Both the position numbers and the translations under genes were made by a program. Source: Acidithiobacillus marinus (GTDB lineage Bacteria > Pseudomonadota > Gammaproteobacteria > Acidithiobacillales > Acidithiobacillaceae). Taken from it: DNA of 64,000 nt. Below are positions 18,280-28,710 of the stretch, piece by piece (position 1 is the first letter of the stretch; each line of letters begins with the position of its first letter). Under the pieces are notes generated by a model. It saw only the letters and a program-made list of their open reading frames with translations, made no database searches and was not told where the DNA came from. The stretch lies in NCBI RefSeq assembly GCF_002847505.1, contig NZ_MXAV01000020.1, forward strand, positions 1 to 64,000, read 5' to 3'.

Positions 18280-18907
18280 GAGTTCATGTATAAGGGTGCA
18301 TCCTGCGAACCCCCAGCGGCGTCTGCTAGAGCCGGTACTGGATGTGTTGCGCAGCGGTGGATTGATGGTTTTTCCGACAGATACCTGTTACGCCTTGGGT
18401 TGTATGGTAGGCGCCCGTGAAGCCCAGGAGCGTTTGCGGCGGATTCGACAACTGGATTTGCAGCATGATCTGTCTCTGCTTTTTTCAGGCATTTCCCAAC
18501 TGGCTGAGTATGCCAAGCTGGATGACCGTGCCTTTGCCTTGCTGCGCAAGGCGTTGCCGGGACCCTACACGTTCATTCTCCCGGCGACCAAAGATGTGCC
18601 CCGGCGTCTGGCGGACCCCAAAAAACGGAGTATCGGGGTGCGTATTCCTGCGCACCCCATTTGCGAACTGCTCCTGACAGAACTGGGTGAACCTTTGATG
18701 ACTTCGACCTTGCAACTTCCCGATGCGGAACTGCCCTTGACTGATCCGGAAGAAATTTGTGCGCTTTTGGGGAATCAGGTGGATACGGTCATTCTGGCGG
18801 AGCCGGGACGGGCCAAATGTTCAACCGTGATTGATTTGCTGCAATGGCCGCCTCAGTTGCGGCGCAAAGGTGCCGGAGATCCTTTGGCCCTGGGCATCGA
18901 AGCCTAA
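18278..18907 (+). CDS. YrdC/Sua5/YciO family protein
   Basis: A 209-residue protein with the YrdC fold. GGLMVFPTDTCYALGC is the nucleotide and substrate-binding start, followed by LPGPYTFILPAT and IGVRIPAHPICELLL. The family includes TsaC/Sua5 (threonylcarbamoyl-AMP synthase for tRNA t6A) and YciO. The length and PTDTCYALGC fit the YciO branch best. The start at 18278 is chosen by similarity; the frame is open to 18170. The start codon shares bases with the divergent queC start, so both promoters must lie inside the opposite gene or one start is wrong. Confidence 0.8.
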   Translation: MSSCIRVHPANPQRRLLEPVLDVLRSGGLMVFPTDTCYALGCMVGAREAQERLRRIRQLDLQHDLSLLFSGISQLAEYAKLDDRAFALLRKALPGPYTFILPATKDVPRRLADPKKRSIGVRIPAHPICELLLTELGEPLMTSTLQLPDAELPLTDPEEICALLGNQVDTVILAEPGRAKCSTVIDLLQWPPQLRRKGAGDPLALGIEA

Positions 18908-18963
18908 GTTCTGCCCGTGGCAGCATTAGGTAGCCGATAGCCCCTGCTGATATACTCTCGGCC

Positions 18964-19626
18964 ATGTTTGATCTCACGCATTTTATCCGTACTCTGGCAA
19001 TTTGGGCGATTCCGGTGCTCTTTGCCATCACCGTACATGAGGTGGCCCATGGTTGGGTGGCCTGGAAGCGGGGCGATCCTACCGCCATGCTCATGGGTCG
19101 TCTGACGCTGAACCCCGTAAAACACATTGATCCATTCGGAACCATTTTGCTGCCAGGTATATTGTTGCTCTTTCATTCCCCTTTTCTGTTTGGTTATGCC
19201 AAACCGGTGCCGGTGAATTTTGCGGGTCTGAAAAAGCCCAAAAGTGATATGGTCTGGGTGGCGATTGCCGGTCCCGCAGCCAATTTGTTGATGGCTATTT
19301 TCTGGACGGCGGTGCTGTGGTTGGGCGGGCATTTGCCCGGGGCTCTGGCTTATGTGGCCGAGCCCATGCAGTTGATGGGCGAGGCGGGCATTATCATCAA
19401 TGTCATTCTGATCATTTTCAACCTGATTCCGATTCCGCCGCTGGATGGAGGGCGAGTAGCGGTTGGCCTGTTGCCCGCTTCCGCCAGCATCGCCCTCAGC
19501 CGGGTGGAACCCTACGGATTTATCATTCTCATCGTGCTGCTGTTTACCGGCATTTTGTGGTCCGTGCTGGGACCTTTGTTTTTATGGATTTATCATTTTT
19601 TTCTGGCAGTAGGTGGCGGATCATGA
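18964..19626 (+). CDS. site-2 protease family (M50) membrane metalloprotease
   Basis: 220 residues with several membrane segments. The zinc-binding HEVAHG motif lies in the first helix (about residues 26-31). The third ligand lies in NLIPIPPLDGGRV, the family's second signature. It lacks a PDZ domain, as in short Rip-like enzymes. The substrate is unknown; family members cleave transmembrane segments of regulators. TATACT near 18950 could be a -10 box. The stop overlaps the trpS start by 4 bp (ATGA). Confidence 0.88.
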   Translation: MFDLTHFIRTLAIWAIPVLFAITVHEVAHGWVAWKRGDPTAMLMGRLTLNPVKHIDPFGTILLPGILLLFHSPFLFGYAKPVPVNFAGLKKPKSDMVWVAIAGPAANLLMAIFWTAVLWLGGHLPGALAYVAEPMQLMGEAGIIINVILIIFNLIPIPPLDGGRVAVGLLPASASIALSRVEPYGFIILIVLLFTGILWSVLGPLFLWIYHFFLAVGGGS

Positions 19627-20834
19627 AAGAAATCATCGTGTCGGGAATGCGTCCTACCGGACGTCTGCATATTGGTCATTACCACGGTGTGCTGAAAAAC
19701 TGGGTGCGTTTGCAGGATGAAGGGGAATGCTACTTTTTTGTCGCTGACTGGCATGCCCTGACCACACATTATGAAACTACTCAGGGCATTTCCATGGCCG
19801 TCTGGGATATGCTGGTCGAATGGTTGGCGGTGGGCATAGACCCGGAAAAGGCGGTGCTTTTCATTCAGTCCCAGGTGCCCCAACATGCCGAATTATCCTT
19901 GCTGCTCGGGATGCTGACGCCCTTGTCCTGGCTGGAACGGGTGCCGACCTTCAAGGATCAGCAGGAAAAACTCCGGGAACGTGACCTGGCGACTTTCGGT
20001 TTTCTGGGGTACCCCTTGTTGATGACGGCCGACATCCTCCTTTATGCAGCCCAGCAGGTGCCGGTGGGTGCCGATCAGGTGGCGCATCTGGAAATCAGCC
20101 GGGAATTGGCGCGGCGTTTCAATAGCTTTTACGGGCGGGATGCAGAAACCCAGGAGCTGGTTGATAAGGCTTTGAAAGCTATGGGAAAGAACGCTGCCAA
20201 AACTTTTGCGCGCTTACAGCAGCGTTTTCAACAGGATGGGGATATGCTGGCGGTCACTGAAGCCGCTGATTTTCTCCGGCAGCAGGCGGGCTTGAGTCCG
20301 GCGATGCAGGCCCAGTTGCTGGCCCATCTGGAAGGAAAAGGTCGGGAAATCCTTCGGGAACCCCAGGCTTTGTTGACCGAAGCCTCCAAATTGCCGGGGC
20401 TGGATGGTCAGAAAATGAGTAAATCCTACGGCAATACGATTCCGTTGCGGGAGGACCCTGCCGTAATACAGAAAAAAATGCGTACCATGCCCACGGACCC
20501 TGCCCGCGTTCTGCGCACCGATCCGGGGACTCCGGAAAAATGTCCGGTATGGGGTTTTCATCAGGTTTATTCCAGTCCGGAAACCAGACAATGGGTCAGG
20601 CAGGGCTGTACCAGTGCCGGGATTGGCTGCGTGGAATGCAAGCAGCCGGTGATTGATGCCGTGCTGGCAGAACTGGCCCCCATGCGCGAGCGGGCGGAGT
20701 ACTGGGCGGCACGTCCGGAACAACTCCGTGAAATCGCCCATGCCGGTGCGCAACGCGCCCGCCACAAGGCCGAACAGACCATGGAAACAGTGCGGGCAGC
20801 GATGGGCTTGGCCCACGCGCGGGGTATGGGCTGA
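19623..20834 (+). CDS. trpS: tryptophanyl-tRNA synthetase
   Basis: Charges tRNA-Trp. The 403-residue product starts MKEIIVSGMRPTGRLHIGHY, containing the HIGH motif, and has KMSKSYGN near residue 262. It is longer than E. coli TrpRS (334) because of a C-terminal extension and an insertion before KMSKS. The start is fixed by the 4-bp overlap with the protease gene. Eleven bases separate it from scpA, so protease-trpS-scpA-scpB form a probable operon. Confidence 0.95.
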   Translation: MKEIIVSGMRPTGRLHIGHYHGVLKNWVRLQDEGECYFFVADWHALTTHYETTQGISMAVWDMLVEWLAVGIDPEKAVLFIQSQVPQHAELSLLLGMLTPLSWLERVPTFKDQQEKLRERDLATFGFLGYPLLMTADILLYAAQQVPVGADQVAHLEISRELARRFNSFYGRDAETQELVDKALKAMGKNAAKTFARLQQRFQQDGDMLAVTEAADFLRQQAGLSPAMQAQLLAHLEGKGREILREPQALLTEASKLPGLDGQKMSKSYGNTIPLREDPAVIQKKMRTMPTDPARVLRTDPGTPEKCPVWGFHQVYSSPETRQWVRQGCTSAGIGCVECKQPVIDAVLAELAPMRERAEYWAARPEQLREIAHAGAQRARHKAEQTMETVRAAMGLAHARGMG

Positions 20835-20845
20835 GTACTGCGGGC

Positions 20846-21661
20846 ATGAGCACAGCCCATGGACCCGCAGGACAGGGCGTGCAGGTGCATGGCCAGCCTT
20901 TGGAAGCTTTGCCCGAGGGGTTGTTCATTCCACCTGATGCCTTAGAACTGCTGCTCGACAGTTTTTCCGGGCCTCTGGAGTTGCTGCTCTGGTTGATCCG
21001 GCGGAATCGCATGGATATTCGCGACATTCCGGTGGCGGAAGTCACCCGCCAGTATTTGCTGTATTTGCAGGAAGCGCGACGGCGCAATCTGGAATTGGCG
21101 GCAGAATATCTGCTCATGGCCGCCTGGCTCGCGGAAATCAAGGCGCGTATGTTGCTGCCCGCGCCGCCAGCTGGTGATGAAGAAGAGTTGGATCCCCGTC
21201 TGGAGCTGGTCCGGCGTCTGGAGGCCCTGGCGCAGGTGCAGGCCCAGGCGGAAAATCTGCAGCAATTACCACGTGCCGGTCAGGACTTCTGGATGGCTGC
21301 CGCCATGGGTCCCGAACACTGGCCGTTGCCGCCACCTTTGTTGACTTTAGAGAATGTTGCCGGGACCTGGTTGCGTATCCTGACACGCCCGAAGCCCGAT
21401 GAAATACCGGCACATACGCTTTCCCAACCGCAAATGGGCTTGCGCCAGCGCATGGTAGACCTGCTGCGGCACTGCCGTCAGGATGCTTCCCGCGCCTGGT
21501 ATCTTGCAGAATTACTGCCAGATCTGAATCGCCATACCTTGGCCATATCCTTGTTGGCCATTCTGGAGCTGTTGCGGCAGCAGGCTTTGCAACTGCGGCA
21601 AGAAGAATCGCTGGAATGGCAGGTACAGATCGCAGTGCAGGAGATTCCGGCCCATGCGTGA
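20846..21661 (+). CDS. scpA: segregation and condensation protein A
   Basis: The kleisin subunit of the SMC-ScpAB complex that organises and segregates chromosomes. A 271-residue protein. The N-terminal region matches ScpA: FSGPLELLLWLIRRNRMDI, then VAEVTRQYL and AAEYLLMAAWLAEIKARMLL. The C-terminal winged helix should contact the SMC head. It overlaps scpB by 8 bp. Confidence 0.92.
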   Translation: MSTAHGPAGQGVQVHGQPLEALPEGLFIPPDALELLLDSFSGPLELLLWLIRRNRMDIRDIPVAEVTRQYLLYLQEARRRNLELAAEYLLMAAWLAEIKARMLLPAPPAGDEEELDPRLELVRRLEALAQVQAQAENLQQLPRAGQDFWMAAAMGPEHWPLPPPLLTLENVAGTWLRILTRPKPDEIPAHTLSQPQMGLRQRMVDLLRHCRQDASRAWYLAELLPDLNRHTLAISLLAILELLRQQALQLRQEESLEWQVQIAVQEIPAHA

Positions 21662-22151
21662 AGCCCTGCTGGCCTTGTTTTTGTCCAGTGCGGAATCCTT
21701 ATCCCGCGAACGTCTGGCGGCTATTTTTGGGGATGATCCCGCCTATGTGGGTTGGGAAGCGGCCTTGGATATACTGTTGGCAGCGGGAGAGGGGCCCCTG
21801 CAACTGATATCTGTCGCCGGAGGCTATCGCCTGCAGATTCACCCCCGGCATCGTGATCTTCTGGTTCGCTTGCATGTGGATGCTCCCCGCCCTTTGTCCA
21901 AAGCGGTGCTCGAGACCTTGGCGGTCATCGCCTATCAGCAGCCGGTTACCCGGCCGGAAATCGAGCACTGGCGGGGGGTTTCGGTGAATGCCCAAATCAT
22001 GCAGCAGCTCCAGGAGCTGGGCTGGGTTGCGGTGGTGGGGCATCGGGAAACGCCGGGACGTCCAGCGCTTTGGGCAACAACCTCAGAATTCCTGCAACAT
22101 TTTGGTCTGGCTTCTCTGGAAGATTTGCCGACGGTCATGCTGAGTAAATAG
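21654..22151 (+). CDS. scpB: segregation and condensation protein B
   Basis: Partner of ScpA. A 165-residue protein with two winged-helix domains. Typical motifs are ALLALFLSSAESLSRERLA at the start, LSKAVLETLAVIAYQQPVT, and RGVSVNAQIMQQLQELGWV. It is translationally coupled to scpA and is the last gene of the run. Confidence 0.92.
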   Translation: MREALLALFLSSAESLSRERLAAIFGDDPAYVGWEAALDILLAAGEGPLQLISVAGGYRLQIHPRHRDLLVRLHVDAPRPLSKAVLETLAVIAYQQPVTRPEIEHWRGVSVNAQIMQQLQELGWVAVVGHRETPGRPALWATTSEFLQHFGLASLEDLPTVMLSK

Positions 22152-22182
22152 AAAGATTATTTTAATATTAGAAAAAACTTAT

Positions 22183-22211
22183 TTGACGACCTGGTAATAT
22201 GGTCGCATATT
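22183..22211 (+). promoter_or_regulatory. putative sigma-70 promoter of sqr
   Basis: TTGACG (22183-22188), 17 bp, CATATT (22206-22211), about 90 bp upstream of the sqr start. The -35 matches 5 of 6 and the -10 matches 4 of 6. Confidence 0.4.
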
Positions 22212-22269
22212 TCTTGATAATTTGTTGATGACGGGTCTGTATATAGATGCCGACATCCGCACTGAGTGA

Positions 22270-23610
<1,341 letters not shown>

Positions 23611-23639
23611 TCCTGATCTGATTGGTTATATCCTGAAGA

Positions 23640-23662
23640 CCCCGCCTTGAGCGGGGTTTTTT
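23640..23662 (+). terminator. rho-independent terminator of sqr
   Basis: Stem CCCCGC / GCGGGG, loop CTTGA, followed by six T residues, 30 bp after the sqr stop. Confidence 0.9.
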
Positions 23663-23749
23663 GTAGGGTTTGTGCGGCAGACAGGATATGATGGCGCACT
23701 CGCTTGGTCGCTTATTCAAGAACCGGGTATGTTTGGAGAAAATGGATAC

Positions 23750-24505
23750 ATGGACGAAAAACTACAAAAAGTGCTGGCACGATTTGGCCTGGGTTCGCGG
23801 CGCTTGATGGAGCAGTGGATTACCGCAGGCCGTATTCAGGTCAATGGCCAAATCGCAAAGCTGGGCGACCGGGTCACCGCCCAGGATAAAATTGCTGTGG
23901 ATGGTGAAGCGTTGCGGATACCTTCCTGGGTGCGCCCCCGATTGCGCGTCTTACGTTACCACAAGCCAGCCGGGGAGCTGACAACCCGCAAAGATCCAGA
24001 AGGTCGTCCGACGGTGTTTGATCGCTTGCCGAAATTGCGGGGAAGTCGTTGGATTGCCGTCGGCCGCCTGGATTATAACACCGAGGGCTTGCTGCTGTTG
24101 ACCAATGACGGTGATCTGGCGAATGCCCTGATGCATCCCCGTGCAGGTATTGAGCGGGTCTATGCTGTGCGTACCCTGGGCGTGTTGACCGCAGAGCAGG
24201 AAAACACCCTATTGAAAGGCATAGCCCTGGATGATGGAGAGGCCCGTTTTCTGCAAATCGAGGACGCCGGCGGAGAGGGAGCCAATCACTGGTATCACGT
24301 AACCTTGGCGGAAGGGCGCAACCGCGAGGTACGGCGCATGTTTGAAGCTTTGGGCATGGCGGTCAGCCGCTTGATCCGGATACGCTATGGCGTCGTGGAA
24401 ATGCCGCGACTGCTCAAAACCGGTTATTTTGATGAGCTGCCTGATGAGGAAAGGGAGAACCTGCTGGCGAGCGTACACTGGGTGAATCCGGCGTCTCGTT
24501 CCTGA
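23750..24505 (+). CDS. rluB: RsuA/RluB family pseudouridine synthase
   Basis: 251 residues. An N-terminal S4 RNA-binding domain (residues about 2-60, GLGSRRLMEQWITAGRIQVN) precedes the catalytic domain, with the active-site Asp in GRLDYNTEGLLLLTNDG and the later REVRRMFEALG motif. It isomerises a uridine in rRNA; the target (23S U2605 for RluB) is inferred. The ATG at 23750 follows GGAG; an ATG at 23729 would add seven residues. The RluB versus RluE/RsuA assignment is moderate. Confidence 0.82.
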   Translation: MDEKLQKVLARFGLGSRRLMEQWITAGRIQVNGQIAKLGDRVTAQDKIAVDGEALRIPSWVRPRLRVLRYHKPAGELTTRKDPEGRPTVFDRLPKLRGSRWIAVGRLDYNTEGLLLLTNDGDLANALMHPRAGIERVYAVRTLGVLTAEQENTLLKGIALDDGEARFLQIEDAGGEGANHWYHVTLAEGRNREVRRMFEALGMAVSRLIRIRYGVVEMPRLLKTGYFDELPDEERENLLASVHWVNPASRS

Positions 24506-24601
24506 TACAAAGTACCGTCATAACGTCAATGTAATATTATTGAAACAGGTGTAAGTAATGTGATAAATTGAAACGGATTATATTTTTGGGGGATGGTGTC
24601 A

Positions 24602-24790
24602 ATGGATTTTCAGCACGCATCAGCAACTTCGCCAGCAAGTTTTGCCTCCAGTCACAGTAAAGCAGGCCGGAGTAACCAGGCTGCAGATACTAAGGCTGAT
24701 GAAGAATCGGTTTTACATGTTTCATGGTTTACTCTGGTTGTATTTATCGTTGTTTCAGAGCTTACTGGATTTGTAATGAAACTACTTTAA
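24602..24790 (+). CDS. small single-TM protein, unknown
   Basis: 62 residues from the ATG at 24602 (an ATG at 24593 gives 65), preceded by GGGGGAT. A polar serine/alanine-rich N-terminus is followed by one hydrophobic helix (WFTLVVFIVVSELTGFVMK). No family is recognised. The end overlaps the convergent small membrane gene by 9 bp. The AT-rich upstream stretch (24506-24592) may hold its promoter. Confidence 0.5.
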   Translation: MDFQHASATSPASFASSHSKAGRSNQAADTKADEESVLHVSWFTLVVFIVVSELTGFVMKLL

Positions 24791-25081
24791 AGTATGATAA
24801 TATTCATTCAGAATTTCCCAGGCACCAAAAATAATTTTGGTGATGACGTAAGCAGAAAACCATAATACCAAAAAGCGTAATATACTTATCAGTAAGGGAA
24901 CCCACACGGGTAATCCGTCTTGTGCGGATAAGGGTTGCGGTAATAGGCCCCACTCAGCCGCAAAAATAGCCAATAGCCAGGTAATGGCCCAGCTTTTAAT
25001 CGCCCCTTTTTTGGGTGACTGAAATTTTTTAGTCTCTTCTATATTCAGAGTGGGTTCTGACTTTTTCTGCTTTTTAGCCAT
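24782..25081 (-). CDS. small membrane protein (two TM segments), unknown
   Basis: 99 residues. A lysine-rich cytoplasmic N-terminus (MAKKQKKSEPTLNIEETKKF) is followed by hydrophobic segments near residues 29-46 and 60-85. No family is recognised. It lies 21 bp after the chemotaxis operon on the same strand and may be its last gene. Confidence 0.55.
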   Translation of the reverse strand: MAKKQKKSEPTLNIEETKKFQSPKKGAIKSWAITWLLAIFAAEWGLLPQPLSAQDGLPVWVPLLISILRFLVLWFSAYVITKIIFGAWEILNEYYHTLK

Positions 25082-25102
25082 GCTGTTCCGGATCCGGTTG
25101 CA

Positions 25103-26446
25103 TCAATGGCCCATAATATGATCACGTAATTTATCCAGTTGTTGTTGCACCATGGTACTCAAGCTTTTCAACTGTTCTGCACCTTTATGTACGGCTGAAT
25201 TGTCGCCTTTTTTCATGGCATTGATAATGGCAATACCAAGCTTGTGCACCTGCGGATGAACCTGTTGTACGGCAACAAAGGCCTCGGATTGACCAATCGG
25301 GGTATCCACCATGCTGTCCATCCATTGCCCCAGACGGCATTGGTGGTGATCTTTCAAAGTGCTGTCATCCATTTCGGCATTAGGATGACCTATGGCTTCC
25401 AGAATTTTATTGACCCATAGTACGTGATCCGATTTTGCCACGGTCAAACGGGTCGCCAGAGCCGGTTCTCCCTGGGTGGCTGCTTCACTTCCTTGAACAA
25501 GGGCTTCTTGAACCTGATCCAGATTGTGGCGAATACCCTTGAACTGCTGAGTAAATTGCTGCATGGATTGTTGCAAGGCATTCATATGTGTTCCCATGGC
25601 TTCAGCGGCGGTAATTTCCTGAACGCTGCCATGCACAATGCTTTCAATGTTGCCACGCGTTTTCTGGGCGGACTGATTGGCCATGCCCAGCACTTCAGCT
25701 ACTGTTTCAAGAGAGTCTCCACCGCGACGCAAATGGACGATACTGGCGCTCACCCCTGATTCCACCTGTATGGCCCCTTTGTTGATGGTGGTGGCCGAAC
25801 TGCGAATATCCGCCGCAGCCCGAGCAGAACTCTGGGCCAGCTTTTTCACTTCGTCAGCTACGACCGCAAAGCCGCGTCCATGTTCCCCGGCGCGAGCGGC
25901 TTCAATGGCGGCATTGAGGGCCAGCAGATTGGTCTGCTTGGCAATTTCCTGAACTTTGGCAGCCAGTGTGGTAATGGTGCGGGTTTGTTGCAGAAAAGCC
26001 TGGACGGTTTCCCCCATAGCGGTCACAGACTGTTCGACAAGATCCATTTCGCCAATGAGCTCAGACAATCTTTCGTTACCCATTTGTACATCATGCAGAG
26101 TCGCTTCAGCCAGTTCCTGATTGGCTCCCACACTCTCGGCTATATGACGTACCGCAGCCACTACTGCCTGAGCCTGATCGACCAATGCTTGACTGTCCTG
26201 CTGAGCGCTTTGCAGGTTTTTGTCAAAATTCATGCCCAGCAGATGACTGTCAGCGGTTTTTTCCAATGCGACCACCTGATGATCCAGGACGCGACAGCCC
26301 TGCCAGAGACGGGCTTTTTGCCAGTCACAGATGGGCGTAATGGTTTTCGCGAGTTCAGGATCCTCCTGAATGAGCCGGGCTGTGTCAGCGTCTCCGTCCA
26401 GACAGGCGGAAAACAGGGAGAGTAGCGTTGGGTTTTCGGTAGACAT
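25103..26446 (-). CDS. soluble methyl-accepting chemotaxis protein with CZB domain
   Basis: 447 residues, no signal peptide and no membrane helix, so a cytoplasmic receptor. The signalling hairpin tip is intact ([20 protein letters not shown]). The C-terminal 110 residues form a CZB (chemoreceptor zinc-binding) domain: a first His in DHVLWVNKI, then HHQCRLGQW and HPQVHKLG, giving the His-Cys-His-His zinc set. CZB domains are linked to sensing of zinc, pH or reactive chlorine. The N-terminal 90 residues have no recognised fold. It is the last receptor of the chemotaxis operon, after cheV. Confidence 0.9.
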   Translation of the reverse strand: MSTENPTLLSLFSACLDGDADTARLIQEDPELAKTITPICDWQKARLWQGCRVLDHQVVALEKTADSHLLGMNFDKNLQSAQQDSQALVDQAQAVVAAVRHIAESVGANQELAEATLHDVQMGNERLSELIGEMDLVEQSVTAMGETVQAFLQQTRTITTLAAKVQEIAKQTNLLALNAAIEAARAGEHGRGFAVVADEVKKLAQSSARAAADIRSSATTINKGAIQVESGVSASIVHLRRGGDSLETVAEVLGMANQSAQKTRGNIESIVHGSVQEITAAEAMGTHMNALQQSMQQFTQQFKGIRHNLDQVQEALVQGSEAATQGEPALATRLTVAKSDHVLWVNKILEAIGHPNAEMDDSTLKDHHQCRLGQWMDSMVDTPIGQSEAFVAVQQVHPQVHKLGIAIINAMKKGDNSAVHKGAEQLKSLSTMVQQQLDKLRDHIMGH

Positions 26447-26472
26447 GGGGTAGCCTCTTCAAGATACGGTTT

Positions 26473-27429
26473 TTAATGAGGACGAATGACGTTGGTGATG
26501 GCACGAGCGAGATCATCGGGCAAAAATTTTGCCACATAGCCATCGGCATTGACGCTACGCGCGTGGGCCTCATTGGCGGTACCCGACAAGGAGGAGTGAA
26601 TGACTACTGGTACATCGTGAAGCGCTTCGTTTTCCTTGATGCGCCGGGTGAGAGTGAAGCCATCCATCTCCGGCATTTCCAGATCGGTCAATACCATGGC
26701 GACCTTGTCATGAAGCGGGATACCCGCCACTTTCGCATCCTGGGCCAATTGCTGTAGTCGCTCCAGGGCTTCTTTCCCGGTTTTGGTCCCGATGAAGGCC
26801 AATCCCAGGCTTTTCAGGGTTTTTTCTATTTGATTGCGGGCCACGCCAGAATCGTCCGCGTAGAGGATCACGGCGCCTTTGGGGATTTCTACTGCATGTT
26901 GCTGTACCAGCTCATCTCCAGCCTTGAAACGGGAGGGCAGCACCTGGCGGAGAATGTGTTCCACATCCAGCACCAGGGCCAGACGCGCTTTTTCTTCATC
27001 TTCATCAAGCCTGGCCAGACTGGTGACCAGGCCCCCTACGGAAGCACCTTCCGCCGAAAGTACTCGACTCCATTCCAGGCGGACTATTTCTTCCACATCT
27101 TCCACAGCGAAACCTTGCACGGAGCGCTCATATTCCGTGACGAGAAGAATATTTAATCCTTCGGTTTTACAACCGACTACTGCAGGTAAATTAATGACAG
27201 GGATGATTTGCCCGCGAATATTGGCTACCCCCATCACATGCTCGGGAGCGCCGGGCATGGGCGTGATTTTAGGCATGACCAACGCTTCCCGCACCTTGAA
27301 CACATTGATGCCAAATAACTCACGACTATTGGTGCCGGGATCTGAGCCGAGGCGGAATACCAGCAGTTCGAACTTGTTGGTACCTGCCAGTTGGGCTCGT
27401 TCATCCACTTCCCGTAATAACTGATTCAT
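26473..27429 (-). CDS. cheV: chemotaxis coupling protein CheV
   Basis: 318 residues: a CheW-like domain (about 1-165, with NIRGQIIPVINLP) followed by a receiver domain (about 190-315) with VILYADDSG, phospho-acceptor Asp in LTDLEMPEMDGF, and a lysine near FLPDD. It couples receptors to CheA and can be phosphorylated in adaptation. The cluster has no separate cheW, so CheV is probably the main coupler here. It sits between the two CZB receptors. Confidence 0.93.
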   Translation of the reverse strand: MNQLLREVDERAQLAGTNKFELLVFRLGSDPGTNSRELFGINVFKVREALVMPKITPMPGAPEHVMGVANIRGQIIPVINLPAVVGCKTEGLNILLVTEYERSVQGFAVEDVEEIVRLEWSRVLSAEGASVGGLVTSLARLDEDEEKARLALVLDVEHILRQVLPSRFKAGDELVQQHAVEIPKGAVILYADDSGVARNQIEKTLKSLGLAFIGTKTGKEALERLQQLAQDAKVAGIPLHDKVAMVLTDLEMPEMDGFTLTRRIKENEALHDVPVVIHSSLSGTANEAHARSVNADGYVAKFLPDDLARAITNVIRPH

Positions 27430-27439
27430 GATGTAGTCC

Positions 27440-28690
27440 TCACTGACTTTCCTGAAGGGTGGTGTTCAGCGCATCCAGTTGTTGAAAAATCCTGTCACGA
27501 TTCCCCAAAACTTGCTGTAGCATTTGCTGAGATCGTTCCTTGTCCCCTGACTGATGGAGAGCCAGAAGTTCTCTGGTGCTTTGATGAAACTTTCGATGCG
27601 GTTCTGCCAGAGCGATAAATGCGGCATCCTTACCCAGTAGTTGAGCACCAATACCGTCATACCAGCGGCCCAGCGTGCAGCTATGATGATCTTTGAGATC
27701 TTCCAAACGCAGGCTGTGCTGATCTCCCAGTAACTCGTTCTGCAAGCGCTGCACAACAATTTCATGCCTTTGGCGGGCTGCAGTCAGGGTCATGGAAGCC
27801 GCCAAAGTACGCAACTTTTTAATTTCATACTGCAAATTTTTGGCAACATCCCCAGACTGCTGCGCCTGAGCCTGGTTTTTCTGGGCTGCTTCATCAATAT
27901 GCCGCGCGGTGCTGGTGACGGCAGTAATATTGTTTTGCACTTCGTCTGTAGCTTCTTGCACTCGGCGGGATAGGTTGCGGACTTCATCGGCCACTACGGC
28001 AAATCCCCGACCATGCTCCCCGGCTCTGGCCGCCTCAATGGCGGCATTCAGTGCCAGTAAGTTGGTTTGATAAGCAATATCACGAATAGTCTGAGCGATC
28101 TGTCGAATGGAGCTCACTTCTCCTATCAGCGATTTAGTGGCCTGATGATTGTCATCAATGGATTTTGCCAGCAGAAGCAGGTTCTTGTTGACGGTTTCCA
28201 TGGCCGTTGCCGTTTCAGCAGCAGTATCGGTGAGCATCTGGGCATTATGCGTAGCTTGCTCGGAGCTGAGGTTGGAAAATTCTACTATCCGGCGCTGAGC
28301 ACTCAAATCTTGCCAAGAAGCATGATAAGCAATGGGCGTTCCGGATGTATCACGCAGAACAGTAAATTGTAGTGCGAAGGTGATGGTCCCCAATCGCAGT
28401 TCTGCCTGGTGGCTTTGAATGCTTCCTTTGGCCAAATCCCGAAAAATCTGCCGAATCCGCTCTGGATCTTTGTGAAATTGATGAATGGAATGATTGAGGG
28501 CATTACGGACATCTGCACCACGTAATAATGGATTTAGTTGATCATGATAAAAATCCATGATTTTTTGTGCACTCGGATTCATGTAAAAGATGCAATTTTC
28601 CATGGCAGCATCGGCTTCGCAGAGCATTTCCAGGGTCGGCAACGGATCCAGCAGTGCTTGCGCATACTCTTCCAGGGTTGATCTATCCAT
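27440..28690 (-). CDS. soluble chemoreceptor with PAS-like N-terminus and CZB domain
   Basis: 416 residues, cytoplasmic. Residues about 15-125 resemble a PAS domain ([16 protein letters not shown]). The signalling domain has the conserved tip [24 protein letters not shown] domain ends the protein (HEIVVQRLQ, then [19 protein letters not shown]), carrying the zinc ligands. The signalling domain is shorter than in membrane receptors. It is 10 bp upstream of cheV and 20 bp downstream of the di-iron protein gene. Confidence 0.88.
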   Translation of the reverse strand: MDRSTLEEYAQALLDPLPTLEMLCEADAAMENCIFYMNPSAQKIMDFYHDQLNPLLRGADVRNALNHSIHQFHKDPERIRQIFRDLAKGSIQSHQAELRLGTITFALQFTVLRDTSGTPIAYHASWQDLSAQRRIVEFSNLSSEQATHNAQMLTDTAAETATAMETVNKNLLLLAKSIDDNHQATKSLIGEVSSIRQIAQTIRDIAYQTNLLALNAAIEAARAGEHGRGFAVVADEVRNLSRRVQEATDEVQNNITAVTSTARHIDEAAQKNQAQAQQSGDVAKNLQYEIKKLRTLAASMTLTAARQRHEIVVQRLQNELLGDQHSLRLEDLKDHHSCTLGRWYDGIGAQLLGKDAAFIALAEPHRKFHQSTRELLALHQSGDKERSQQMLQQVLGNRDRIFQQLDALNTTLQESQ

Positions 28691-28710
28691 AGGGTTATTC
28701 CATCCAGTGA

